Assembly (NCBI GenBank): GCA_002353585.1
Contig: DEJW01000030.1
Location: 1-59,612, forward strand
Origin: Prevotellaceae bacterium UBA2738
GTDB taxonomy: Bacteria; Bacteroidota; Bacteroidia; Bacteroidales; Bacteroidaceae
Direction of reading: 5' to 3'
DNA length: 59,612 nt
Of this stretch, positions 8,237-16,392 are shown piece after piece. The position numbers were made by a program, and so were the translations under genes. How positions within the stretch are numbered: the first letter of the stretch is position 1; each line of letters begins with the position of its first letter. Below the pieces are notes generated by a model, which was not told where the DNA came from, ran no database searches, and saw nothing but the letters and a program-made list of their open reading frames with translations.

Positions 8237-9516
8237 TGAAAGCAATAAGTCCACTAATATTTTTTATCATAGTTTACCTCGCAACGTCAATCGTTGCGGG
8301 GGATTTTTATAAAGTGCCTATCACCGTGGCATTCATGCTTACGGCGATATTCGCTATTGCTGTCTCTAAGGGACATTTCAACAACCGCATACGAAAATTC
8401 AATCGTGGTGCAGGGCGAAAGAACCTCATGACTATGCTTTGGATATTCGTATTGGCTGGCGCCTTTGCCAACTCAGCTGAGAAGATGGGGTGTGTGAATT
8501 CATTCGTCAATCTCACCCTCGCCATAGTGCCAGCCGACACCCTGCTGGCTGGACTGTTCCTTGCCTCCTCGCTGATATCGCTCAGCATTGGCACAAGCGT
8601 GGGCACCATAGTGGCTCTCACCCCGATAGCAGTGGGCATAGCAGGCGCCACAGGGCTCTCCGTACCTATGCTCACAGGCATAGTGGTGGGCGGTTCGTTC
8701 TTTGGCGATAACCTCTCGTTCATCTCTGACACCACCGTGGTGGCTACCCAGTCGCAGGGATGCTCCATGAGCGATAAGTTTAAGACCAACATCTATATAG
8801 CCCTGCCTGCAGCCCTGGTGGTGATGTTCATCTACGCCATCATAGGCAACAACGTCACCCTACCCTCTGAGCCTCAAGTAGATAGCATTCTGAAGATAGT
8901 GCCCTATCTGGTGGTGCTCATTGTGGCTATCGTGGGAGTAAACGTGTTCATAGTACTCACCATAGGCATACTGCTGACAGGACTGCTCAACCTCATTATG
9001 CCAAGCATAAACGGCGAAGGCGAACTGCCTCTCTACGCATGGTTTGGCAACATGGGCGAGGGCATCAGCAATATGGGTGAACTGATTATAGTATCGTTGT
9101 TGGCTGGAGGCATTCTGGAACTGATTCGTGCCAATGGAGGAATACGCTATATTATAAATAAGGTGATACATCGCATAGACAGTCCACGCAAGGCTGAGCT
9201 GTCTATTGCCACACTGGTGAGCCTAGTGGATGTGTGCACAGCCAATAACACCATCGCCATCATCACCGTTTCAGGCATAGCCAAGGAGATATCAACACGC
9301 TTCAACCTCGCCCCACAACGAGTGGCAAGCATACTCGACACCTTCTCGTGCATCATGCAGGGCATCATACCTTATGGCGCACAGTTGCTTATGGCTGCAG
9401 CTCTTGCCCACTGCAATCCGCTCGACATAATTCCGCATCTGTACTACACCTATGCCCTACTCATTATGTCACTCCTATCCATAGCATTAAGGTTTCCAAG
9501 AAGCAAGATGGCGTAA
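8236..9516 (+). CDS. NhaC-family Na+/H+ antiporter-like membrane protein
   Basis: A 426-residue inner-membrane protein with about ten to twelve hydrophobic helices. The NhaC-type core GTSVGTIVALTPIAVGIAG and GGSFFGDNLSFISDTT is present near residues 115-180. Family members exchange Na+ for H+ or carry organic anions. Its one-base overlap with uxaA suggests a role in uronate use, perhaps ion balance during or after uptake of the sugar acid, but the substrate is not shown by the sequence. Confidence 0.82.
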   Translation: MKAISPLIFFIIVYLATSIVAGDFYKVPITVAFMLTAIFAIAVSKGHFNNRIRKFNRGAGRKNLMTMLWIFVLAGAFANSAEKMGCVNSFVNLTLAIVPADTLLAGLFLASSLISLSIGTSVGTIVALTPIAVGIAGATGLSVPMLTGIVVGGSFFGDNLSFISDTTVVATQSQGCSMSDKFKTNIYIALPAALVVMFIYAIIGNNVTLPSEPQVDSILKIVPYLVVLIVAIVGVNVFIVLTIGILLTGLLNLIMPSINGEGELPLYAWFGNMGEGISNMGELIIVSLLAGGILELIRANGGIRYIINKVIHRIDSPRKAELSIATLVSLVDVCTANNTIAIITVSGIAKEISTRFNLAPQRVASILDTFSCIMQGIIPYGAQLLMAAALAHCNPLDIIPHLYYTYALLIMSLLSIALRFPRSKMA

Positions 9517-9538
9517 AATAATGCATAATTCATAATTA

Positions 9539-9630
9539 TTTTGCACCTTTAGATAAGGTTCTTTACACTCGGCAATCTAAAAATAAACAAGATTTATTTT
9601 GTAGTTTGCTCTCGTTTTTGTACCTTTGCA
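9539..9630 (+). repeat. Twin-box promoter element, copy A (before pheS)
   Basis: About 90 bp, closely similar to 28591-28682. Features: TTTTGCACCTTT (9539-9550) repeated as TTTTGTACCTTT (9616-9627); ACCTT-TAGAT-AAGGT (9545-9559); a shared CACTCGGCA; a hairpin AAAATAAA/TTTATTTT (9580-9587 and 9593-9600); and CTCGTTTTT before the final -7 box. Confidence 0.85.
9598..9628 (+). promoter_or_regulatory. pheS promoter
   Basis: TTTG (9598-9601) and TACCTTTG (9621-9628) start 23 bp apart, 25 nt before the pheS ATG. It forms the right end of the repeated element. Confidence 0.75.
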
Positions 9631-9653
9631 GTCAAATTCAATAAAGACTGATT

Positions 9654-10694
9654 ATGTTGAAAGAAAAGATAGAGGCTCTCACCTCCGAAATAAACAACCT
9701 TACAGCAGCCACACTCGACGAGATTGAGGCTCTGCGTATTAAGTACCTTTCACGCAAGGGTGCCATCAACGACCTGATGGCTGACTTCCGCAATGTTGCT
9801 CCTGAAGAGAAGCGCGTCTTTGGTCCGCTGATTAACCAGGTCAAGGCTCTTGCATTTGACAAGATTAACGGTCTGCGCGACCAGCTCACCACTCAGGAGA
9901 GCAGCGACGAGGCTATCGACCTCACTCGCACCCCCTACCCTGTTCAGCTTGGCTCACGCCATCCACTCTCCATCGTCAAGAACGAGATAGTGGAGATATT
10001 CCAGCGCATGGGCTTTACCCTTGCTGACGGACCAGAGGTAGAGGACGACCTGCACATCTTCACCAAGATGAACTTTGCGGCCGATCACCCTGCACGCGAT
10101 ATGCAGGACACCTTCTTCGTTGAGGAAAGCAAGCTGGGCGATGTGACCAAGAACATCCTTCTGCGTTCACACACCTCAAGCGTACAGGCTCGCGTGATGG
10201 AAAAGCAGCAGCCACCTATCCGCGTTATCTGCCCAGGAAGAGTATATCGTAACGAGGCTATCACAGCCCGTGCCCACTGCTTCTTCCACCAGATAGAGGG
10301 GCTCTACATAGACGAGAACGTATCATTCACCGACCTCAAGCAGGTTATGCTCACCTTTGCCCGTGAGCTCTTCGGTCCTGACACCAAGATACGTCTGCGC
10401 CCATCCTACTTCCCATTCACGGAGCCATCAGCAGAGATGGACATCTCTTGCCATATCTGTGGTGGTGTAGGTTGCGGATTCTGTAAGCACACTGGCTGGG
10501 TAGAGATTCTGGGTTGCGGAATGGTTGACCCTAACGTGCTTGAGCTCTGTGGCATCGACTCAAAGAAATACTCAGGCTATGCCTTCGGTCTCGGCGTTGA
10601 GCGCATCACAAACCTCAAGTATCAGGTCAGCGACCTCCGCATGTTCTCAGAGAACGACAAGCGCTTCCTCGAAGAATTTACTGCAGCAAACTAA
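9654..10694 (+). CDS. pheS: Phenylalanyl-tRNA synthetase alpha subunit
   Basis: Catalytic subunit of the alpha2beta2 enzyme that charges tRNA-Phe. The 346-residue protein has an N-terminal coiled-coil arm (about 1-90) for tRNA binding, then the class II core. Visible motifs: HPARDMQDTFF near 143, RVYRNEAITARAHCFFHQ as motif 2 near 200, and GLGVERITNLKY as motif 3 near 315. A CxxC...CxxC-like cluster (CHICGGVGCGFCKHTG) lies near 267. pheT is not adjacent. Confidence 0.97.
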   Translation: MLKEKIEALTSEINNLTAATLDEIEALRIKYLSRKGAINDLMADFRNVAPEEKRVFGPLINQVKALAFDKINGLRDQLTTQESSDEAIDLTRTPYPVQLGSRHPLSIVKNEIVEIFQRMGFTLADGPEVEDDLHIFTKMNFAADHPARDMQDTFFVEESKLGDVTKNILLRSHTSSVQARVMEKQQPPIRVICPGRVYRNEAITARAHCFFHQIEGLYIDENVSFTDLKQVMLTFARELFGPDTKIRLRPSYFPFTEPSAEMDISCHICGGVGCGFCKHTGWVEILGCGMVDPNVLELCGIDSKKYSGYAFGLGVERITNLKYQVSDLRMFSENDKRFLEEFTAAN

Positions 10695-10734
10695 AAATAG
10701 ATTATAAAGAATAAATAATAGATTATAAATAAAG

Positions 10735-10770
10735 AAATAGGTCTGTGAAAGAATCACAGACCTATTTTTG
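10735..10770. terminator. Terminator after pheS
   Basis: AAATAGGTCTGTGA (10735-10748), loop AAGAA, TCACAGACCTATTT (10754-10767), then a T-rich tail: a perfect 14-bp stem. The A-rich left arm lets it work in the other direction too, for the prenyltransferase operon coming from the right. Confidence 0.9.
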
Positions 10771-10852
10771 TTTCTATGTGTAGGGCTTTTATTTCACCAC
10801 TTTTATGTGTGAAGGCTAAGCCGCTCTGTGTCGTAGCTTTGCTTTTACGTAG

Positions 10853-10910
10853 AATTAACTAGTAAATTTAAAGAATTAACTAGCTAATTTTAAAAATTAA
10901 CTAGTTAATT
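10853..10910. repeat. 21-bp-period palindrome array (locus 4)
   Basis: AATTAACTAG starts at 10853, 10874 and 10895, exactly 21 bp apart. Each copy is followed by a partly complementary arm, and the last unit, AATTAACTAGTTAATT, is a perfect 16-bp palindrome. It lies between the converging pheS and prenyltransferase genes. Period and symmetry match the arrays at 258, 33981 and 52790, though the bases differ. Confidence 0.85.
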
Positions 10911-10951
10911 TGAGTTAGAAGCTATGCACCTAGGGAAAGGGGCATTGTCTC

Positions 10952-11863
10952 TTACGAGTATATCAATACAAGGAACGAGAGTAGCCATCCTAACACAAGG
11001 CTCTGAATGATGCGATCTTTAAGCAGTACTTTGGTGGGGTCGCCAGTGTCTTCATCCACTATGGCGAGTTGCATGTAACGCAGCAATCCCATTATAACGA
11101 AGATACTTGTGAGATAGATATAGGGCGAGTTAAACTGGGCAACAACATCATCATCTACGGTGTACATGATATAGCAGACGAGCATTACGCTGCCTGTGAT
11201 GGTGAGTGCCTCATTGACAAAGGTGAGGTTGTAGCGACGAGTGTTATTGCGGGCTTGAACGCCTGTGCGCTCCAAACGCAACACGTCGTCACGACGCTTG
11301 GCTATGCCCAGGAACAGGGTGAGCAGGAAGGTCATCATGATGAGCCACTGACTGACGTCGATGCCTGTTGCTGCACCTCCTGCCTGTATGCGGAGGATGA
11401 AACCAATGGAGATGGTGCAGACATCAATAATGGCATAGCGCTTGAGATAAGTGCAATAACCTATCTGCATAAACCAATAGATAACTATGACCATGATGGT
11501 GGAGAGACGAAGCGGTTGGCTGTCTATCAAAAACAGGGTCGCAATACTCAGGGCCAAGAGCAGGAGCATTATGGCATAGGCTGAGGGGATGCTTACCTTG
11601 CCGCTTGCCAAAGGACGATTGCACTTGACGGAATGGCGACGGTCATCATCAACATCTATGATGTCGTTTAGGCAGTATATGCTTGAGGCTGCAAAGGAAA
11701 AGGCAAAGAATGCCACCAGCGTATTAAACATCAGTTGGATATCAAATATCTTCTCTCCAAAGAATATTGGAAAGAAAACGAACAGGTTCTTAATCCACTG
11801 GTTAGGACGGGTGAGTCTGAAGAGGTTGTAAATCATAAGGGGGGAAAGTTCAATGGGGTTCAA
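10952..11863 (-). CDS. UbiA-family prenyltransferase, DPPR synthase-like
   Basis: A 303-residue membrane protein with about eight to nine helices. NDIIDVDDD...RPLASG near residues 66-88 is the UbiA metal/diphosphate motif in the form typical of decaprenyl-phosphate phosphoribosyltransferase, and a second motif GIAKRRDD follows near 186. Such enzymes join polyprenyl phosphate to phosphoribosyl pyrophosphate. No DprE1/DprE2-type epimerase is nearby, so the end product is uncertain. The start overlaps the stop of the upstream acyltransferase by 4 nt, so the two are translationally coupled. Confidence 0.82.
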   Translation of the reverse strand: MNPIELSPLMIYNLFRLTRPNQWIKNLFVFFPIFFGEKIFDIQLMFNTLVAFFAFSFAASSIYCLNDIIDVDDDRRHSVKCNRPLASGKVSIPSAYAIMLLLLALSIATLFLIDSQPLRLSTIMVIVIYWFMQIGYCTYLKRYAIIDVCTISIGFILRIQAGGAATGIDVSQWLIMMTFLLTLFLGIAKRRDDVLRLERTGVQARNNTRRYNLTFVNEALTITGSVMLVCYIMYTVDDDVVAQFNSPYIYLTSIFVIMGLLRYMQLAIVDEDTGDPTKVLLKDRIIQSLVLGWLLSFLVLIYS

Positions 11864-12927
11864 TGATTTATGCGATTTATCACCATCTTATACATCATGG
11901 AGAGCACGAGGGTGGCTATGATATATAGAAGCAGACCGTCGAAGATGTCTCCACCACGAGATATAGGGATGAATATCTTACGTGTAACAGGGTGTGCCAC
12001 GAAGATGGCTGCCGAAAGTGCTCCAAGCCATATCACAGGTCGCAGGCAGAGCTTAGGCAGGAGTTTGACAAATGAAACGTGAAGAAGCACTATGAATACT
12101 GGTACAAAGAGCCAAAGCCAGAAGTTGAGCGAGAACAGCAATACGAAGAGTAGCGAGAGGAAGAACATCAGCAAGAGTGCACCCCTGGTATAGAAGGGCT
12201 TCATGCTGTTGTCATTCTCTACTCGCGCCATAAGAACTCCCAAGCCGAATGGCAACATGCCCCCAATACAGTTATAGCGCAACCAGTTGAGGGTATTGCC
12301 CTCAGGATTGCCGTAACAAAATGCCTGAGCTATAGTACATATCACTATCAATGCCATCGTCCATCCCCAATGCCTCTTATACATTATGAGACGATAAATG
12401 ATGTAGAGTTGCATCATGAGACCAAAGAACCAGTATGGTCCAGGCCATATAGCATGGTCGGGGTCAGGAAAGAAATTGACCGTCATGGTGAGCATACCAA
12501 GCAGTTCTGTCCACGACCAATGATGATGACCAGGCGTAACCCAATCAACCATAGCAAAGACCACAAAGCCTAAGAGCATCATAGGGAAAAGCTTCATGAA
12601 ATGATGCTTAACGAAGGAGAATGCTCCGCTTCCGAATCCGCTAAACGCAGGCAGAGATTGGTTTTCATATTTCTTTACCAGTCCATAACCTGAGAGGAAG
12701 AGGAAAATGGGCACTCCGTAATGTCCAAAGAAAGAGAACAGATGGTAGATAAGATTACCTGAAGGACTGCTGAGCTCCACCATCATACGGTCAACATTAT
12801 GCTGTATGAACTGATACTCGTTCTCCTTCACCATAGGACCTAACCAATGGAGATAATTATGCATAAAGATGCCAACAATGGCTAAGCCACGCATAGCCGA
12901 ACATTGTTCTCTACTTAATAGTGTCAT
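11860..12927 (-). CDS. Acyltransferase 3 family membrane protein
   Basis: A 355-residue protein with about ten hydrophobic helices. The N-terminal motif SAMRGLAIVGIFMHN carries the Arg/His pattern of the acyltransferase 3 (OafA/NodX-like) family, which transfers acetyl or succinyl groups to surface glycans and lipids. FLFLSGYGLVKKY near 94-106 is also typical. Its first 17 nt overlap the end of the phosphoethanolamine-transferase-like gene and its end overlaps the prenyltransferase start. The three-gene block probably builds or decorates an envelope glycolipid. The acceptor is unknown. Confidence 0.8.
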   Translation of the reverse strand: MTLLSREQCSAMRGLAIVGIFMHNYLHWLGPMVKENEYQFIQHNVDRMMVELSSPSGNLIYHLFSFFGHYGVPIFLFLSGYGLVKKYENQSLPAFSGFGSGAFSFVKHHFMKLFPMMLLGFVVFAMVDWVTPGHHHWSWTELLGMLTMTVNFFPDPDHAIWPGPYWFFGLMMQLYIIYRLIMYKRHWGWTMALIVICTIAQAFCYGNPEGNTLNWLRYNCIGGMLPFGLGVLMARVENDNSMKPFYTRGALLLMFFLSLLFVLLFSLNFWLWLFVPVFIVLLHVSFVKLLPKLCLRPVIWLGALSAAIFVAHPVTRKIFIPISRGGDIFDGLLLYIIATLVLSMMYKMVINRINH

Positions 12928-14695
12928 AATCTACGGTATTCTTAATTATTCTCTTTCTGTCAGCGTTATACTGAGGAGAGAGCAAATCATATTCTGGACG
13001 GTAGTATTTGCTGTGGATGCCAGCCAGTCCGAGCAGCAGGTGGGATGTGGCATCAGTCATAAATTTCTTGCCCTTAGCTCGCTTTATAGCTCTGAACACC
13101 TCAGGGTGGTTTCTGCGATATTTTGGGGTGCAGTATATCCACATAGGAATGCGGAACTCCTCATCAGCCAAGCGCTTGGTGATGACGGCATCGTGCATTC
13201 GACCGCAGAAGTGACGAGCTCCTGGTCCGAAAACCTCCTCACCATGATCTGGCATATAGATGATAACAGCATCCTGCTTCTTGAAACGCTCAACAATCTG
13301 GTTGACCACCGAGTCGTTATACCACACGGCATTATCGTAATCAGCCATCATCTTACGACGCCTTGCAGGCATATCCATATCGTTAGGATAGGTGTCAGCA
13401 CCCCAACGCTTCTTGGAGTTAGGACAGCGGATGCGATAGTTCACATGCTGACCCATAAGGTGGAAGATAAAGAGGTTTGGCTGAACGTTAACGATATCGT
13501 TAACGTGTAAGTTATCATAATCGCTGAGCAAGCCCTCATCAAAAACGTGGAGTTTATCGTTGCGCACATCAAACTGCTCAGCAGAGAGTTTCTCATTATT
13601 TATAAAGAAGCCACCTGAGAAATCATATACAGCCTCCTTAGCCTGGGGCAGGAACTGGTTGGTGAGGAATGTAACCTTATAGCCAGCCTTGCGGAACATC
13701 TGGCAGAAAAGCGGATAGTCGCACCAGTCGGCTGTATCGCCCACGCAATAGGTGGTCATAAGGTGCTTGAAGACAAAGCTGGTAAGATTCCAAGGTGCTA
13801 TGGCATCATCAAGTTTGGTGAGCAAGCCTGTTTTCTCAAGTCTCACCTGATTAGGCATATTCTTCTTTTCGTAGCCATAGAGCTGGGCATGACGCTTATT
13901 GAAACTCTCGCCTATAATCAGCACTATATTGGTGCTCTTCATATCGCAGGAATCAACCTCAGCCTTATCGAGCGTAGCCATCAGATTATCCAACTGACGG
14001 GCAATCAACTGGTTGCTGCGAATGGAGAAGGCAAGTCGCATAGGAGGCTGATACATCTCAGTATGCGGTCTGTAAGCCAAAGAATGCTCCACCTCACCTA
14101 TGGTCTGTTTCGACATAGTTTCCTGATAAAGAGCCTTGTTCTCGTATGCTCCAAAATAAGCCGAAGCAACAAGGACCACAATAATCAGTATGTCGATAAG
14201 CAAAGCTACATATTTCTTCATCCTCATCTTTGGCATCTTAAACTTCAGCATACGGCATGTCAGCACCATAATAAGATGACAAAGAGGAACGAGCAGTATT
14301 ATGCCCACCTCGCTGAGGAAAATGTCAGGAGAAAGATAATTCTGAAAAAACTCCGTAGCCTCGTTACTATTGGTTTCGCCCACAAGCAGAAGCATGGAGG
14401 GGTTTATCGTAGTACCAAACTTAACAAAGCAGAACGTGTCTATCACATAGAGTGGATAGAGGAAGCAGTATATCACAGCCTTGACCAAAAGGCGGAGCCT
14501 AAACCTCTTAATGCGTTCAGGAATGAAACAAACCAATGCCGACAACAGATAGACATCCAAAAACAACTCCCAAGGAGCGTTCTCGTACATCTGAGCACCT
14601 TTCCAATTAGGAATGGTGACAATACTGCTCACAATACCAAGCAGGTACATGAACAGGAAAAACCTTGTGGCTATCGGTTTTAACAATATCGGCAT
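12911..14695 (-). CDS. Phosphoethanolamine transferase-like sulfatase
   Basis: Five N-terminal membrane helices (to about 180), then a periplasmic alkaline-phosphatase-superfamily domain. IIGESFNKRHAQLYGY contains the likely Ser nucleophile, MPDHGEEVFG the metal Asp/His, and a histidine-rich HFCGRMHD follows. The pattern resembles EptA/CptA, which move phosphoethanolamine from a phospholipid to lipid A or core. The start at 14695 (MPILLKP) is chosen because a -7 box sits at 14704-14711. A longer reading from a TTG at 14731 would run through that promoter. Length 594 residues. Confidence 0.85.
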   Translation of the reverse strand: MPILLKPIATRFFLFMYLLGIVSSIVTIPNWKGAQMYENAPWELFLDVYLLSALVCFIPERIKRFRLRLLVKAVIYCFLYPLYVIDTFCFVKFGTTINPSMLLLVGETNSNEATEFFQNYLSPDIFLSEVGIILLVPLCHLIMVLTCRMLKFKMPKMRMKKYVALLIDILIIVVLVASAYFGAYENKALYQETMSKQTIGEVEHSLAYRPHTEMYQPPMRLAFSIRSNQLIARQLDNLMATLDKAEVDSCDMKSTNIVLIIGESFNKRHAQLYGYEKKNMPNQVRLEKTGLLTKLDDAIAPWNLTSFVFKHLMTTYCVGDTADWCDYPLFCQMFRKAGYKVTFLTNQFLPQAKEAVYDFSGGFFINNEKLSAEQFDVRNDKLHVFDEGLLSDYDNLHVNDIVNVQPNLFIFHLMGQHVNYRIRCPNSKKRWGADTYPNDMDMPARRRKMMADYDNAVWYNDSVVNQIVERFKKQDAVIIYMPDHGEEVFGPGARHFCGRMHDAVITKRLADEEFRIPMWIYCTPKYRRNHPEVFRAIKRAKGKKFMTDATSHLLLGLAGIHSKYYRPEYDLLSPQYNADRKRIIKNTVDYDTIK

Positions 14696-14703
14696 AACAC
14701 ATG

Positions 14704-14732
14704 CAAAATTAGGCAATTTTTCTGAAAACAAA
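14704..14732 (-). promoter_or_regulatory. Promoter of the sulfatase operon
   Basis: On the minus strand, TAATTTTG (14711-14704) is preceded by TTTG (14732-14729). Only 8 nt separate the box from the ATG at 14695, so the mRNA is probably leaderless or nearly so. Confidence 0.6.
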
Positions 14733-14774
14733 AAATAATCAGATTAAAAGATTATGAATTTGAAAAAAAATATG

Positions 14775-14782
14775 TACTTTTG
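14775..14782 (+). promoter_or_regulatory. -7 box of the rightward acyltransferase
   Basis: TACTTTTG ends 4 nt before the ATG at 14787. The upstream in-frame ATGs at 14754 and 14772 lie before the box and cannot be in the transcript. A weak TTTG stands at 14759-14762. Confidence 0.55.
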
Positions 14783-14786
14783 TACC

Positions 14787-15842
14787 ATGAGTATATCAAA
14801 CATACAATTAGGAAACATCTCCAAATATCGTGGAGAGTTGATGGGCTTTGCCATCATTATCGTGATGCTTTTCCATGTGTCGCTGTCAAAGACAAGTCCT
14901 TGGTTCGGACTGAGACGCATGGGAAATCTGGGTGTTGACATTTTCTTCTTCCTCTCTGGCATTGGGCTATGGTATTCGTGGAGCAAGCAGCAACTCTACG
15001 GAAAGTTCTATATGAACAGAGCTTTGCGCATATACCCAGCGTGGCTCATCATAGCAGGATACTTCTACCTGAGCCATTTCCACGTGGGAAGAGCAAGCTA
15101 TGCCCTACCCTTCGGAGGCACTGGTGATGCTACCTTGAACAGCTATCTGGATCTGGCTGGCGACATCCTCATCAACTGGGACTTTTGGCTACATGACGAA
15201 CTGACCTTCTGGTATGTGCCAGCCACAATGATGATGTATCTCTTTGCCCCACTCTACATGCAACTGCTACGCAAAGACCGCATATTTCAATGGTTGCTCG
15301 TGCTACCACTAATGTGGTGCATCATTATGATGTATGTAGTGCCCGTGCACAAGGCAGTTGGACATATCGAGATATTCTGGAGTCGCATACCTATATTTAT
15401 GTTGGGACTGAACTGTGCTGAAGCCGTTAAGCAAGGCGTAACCCTGAACAAACGCACATGGTGGATGATAGCCTTCTTCTTTGCTCTAAGTCTGTGGTCA
15501 TGCGTATGGCTAGAGCAGTATCGTCACGGCAAGTTCCCACTCTACACGGAGAGGATGCTGTACATAGTATTGGCTATGACAACCATACTTATTATGGCTA
15601 AGGCTTTTGATGCAATGGCAGAAGGCAAACTATCGTTTGTCAACAAGTTCTTCAGTTGGGTGGGTGGATTCTCACTTGAAATTTACCTAGTACATGTGGA
15701 GTTCATACTAAAACCCATAGAGCGACAGCACTGGGGCTATTGGCCTTCATTCTTCCTTACCCTGGCAATTTCACTGCCAATAGCATGGCTGATACATAAG
15801 ATTTGTACTATAATAATAAATAAGGTAAAGATTTATATCTGA
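14787..15842 (+). CDS. Acyltransferase 3 family membrane protein
   Basis: A 351-residue multi-pass protein. ISKYRGELMGFAIIIVMLFH near the N terminus carries the family Arg and His, and DIFFFLSGIGLWYSW follows the second helix. It probably O-acylates a surface polysaccharide or lipid. The start at 14787 (MSISNIQ) is set by the promoter box ending at 14782. It runs one base before ispF, so the two may be co-transcribed. It is divergent from the sulfatase-acyltransferase-prenyltransferase operon, with only about 90 nt between the starts. Confidence 0.8.
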   Translation: MSISNIQLGNISKYRGELMGFAIIIVMLFHVSLSKTSPWFGLRRMGNLGVDIFFFLSGIGLWYSWSKQQLYGKFYMNRALRIYPAWLIIAGYFYLSHFHVGRASYALPFGGTGDATLNSYLDLAGDILINWDFWLHDELTFWYVPATMMMYLFAPLYMQLLRKDRIFQWLLVLPLMWCIIMMYVVPVHKAVGHIEIFWSRIPIFMLGLNCAEAVKQGVTLNKRTWWMIAFFFALSLWSCVWLEQYRHGKFPLYTERMLYIVLAMTTILIMAKAFDAMAEGKLSFVNKFFSWVGGFSLEIYLVHVEFILKPIERQHWGYWPSFFLTLAISLPIAWLIHKICTIIINKVKIYI

Positions 15843-15843
15843 T

Positions 15844-16317
15844 ATGATACGAGTAGGAATGGGATATGACGTCCACCAGTTAGTTGAGGGACGCGACCTC
15901 TGGCTTGGAGGCATAAAAATAGAGCACACTCATGGTTTGTTAGGTCATAGCGATGCCGACGTACTGATTCACGCTGTATGCGATGCCCTGCTTGGAGCAG
16001 CAAACATGCGTGACATAGGCTATCACTTTCCTGACACAGCAGCGGAAACAGACGGCATAGACTCTAAAATTCTGTTGAAAAAAACTATTACACTTATTGC
16101 AACAAAAGGTTACAAACTGGGCAACATCGACTGCACGGTATGTGCCGAGCAGCCTAAACTGAATCCATATATAGAGAGAATGAGGGAGTGTCTGGCAAAG
16201 GTTATGGATACCGACCCAGACAACGTGAGCATAAAGGCTACGACAACAGAGAAGCTTGGGTTCACAGGAAGAAAGGAAGGCATCAGCGCCTATGCCGTAG
16301 CATTAATCGAGAAATAA
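15844..16317 (+). CDS. ispF: 2-C-methyl-D-erythritol 2,4-cyclodiphosphate synthase
   Basis: Forms the cyclic diphosphate in the MEP isoprenoid pathway. The 157-residue protein is full length. GYDVHQL supplies the Zn-binding Asp/His, GHSDADVLIHA the third Zn-binding His and a substrate loop, and TTTEKLGFTGR the CDP-binding C-terminal motif. It begins directly after the acyltransferase stop and ends before a strong hairpin terminator. Confidence 0.97.
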   Translation: MIRVGMGYDVHQLVEGRDLWLGGIKIEHTHGLLGHSDADVLIHAVCDALLGAANMRDIGYHFPDTAAETDGIDSKILLKKTITLIATKGYKLGNIDCTVCAEQPKLNPYIERMRECLAKVMDTDPDNVSIKATTTEKLGFTGRKEGISAYAVALIEK

Positions 16318-16344
16318 AAGTCTATCCATACGACATAAAAAAAA

Positions 16345-16374
16345 AATGGCTAAACGTTTAGCCATTGTTTTTTT
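16345..16374. terminator. Bidirectional terminator
   Basis: AATGGCTAAAC / GTTTAGCCATT (16345-16366) is a perfect 22-bp palindrome, with an A run on the left and a T run on the right. It serves ispF (plus) and the export protein (minus), which converge here. Confidence 0.9.
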
Positions 16375-16392
16375 GTTTATGTATATTTGTCA

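Noticed and set aside
10952..11863. Calling the prenyltransferase ubiA or menA
   Set aside because: The motif form and length match DPPR synthase better, and no quinone genes adjoin.
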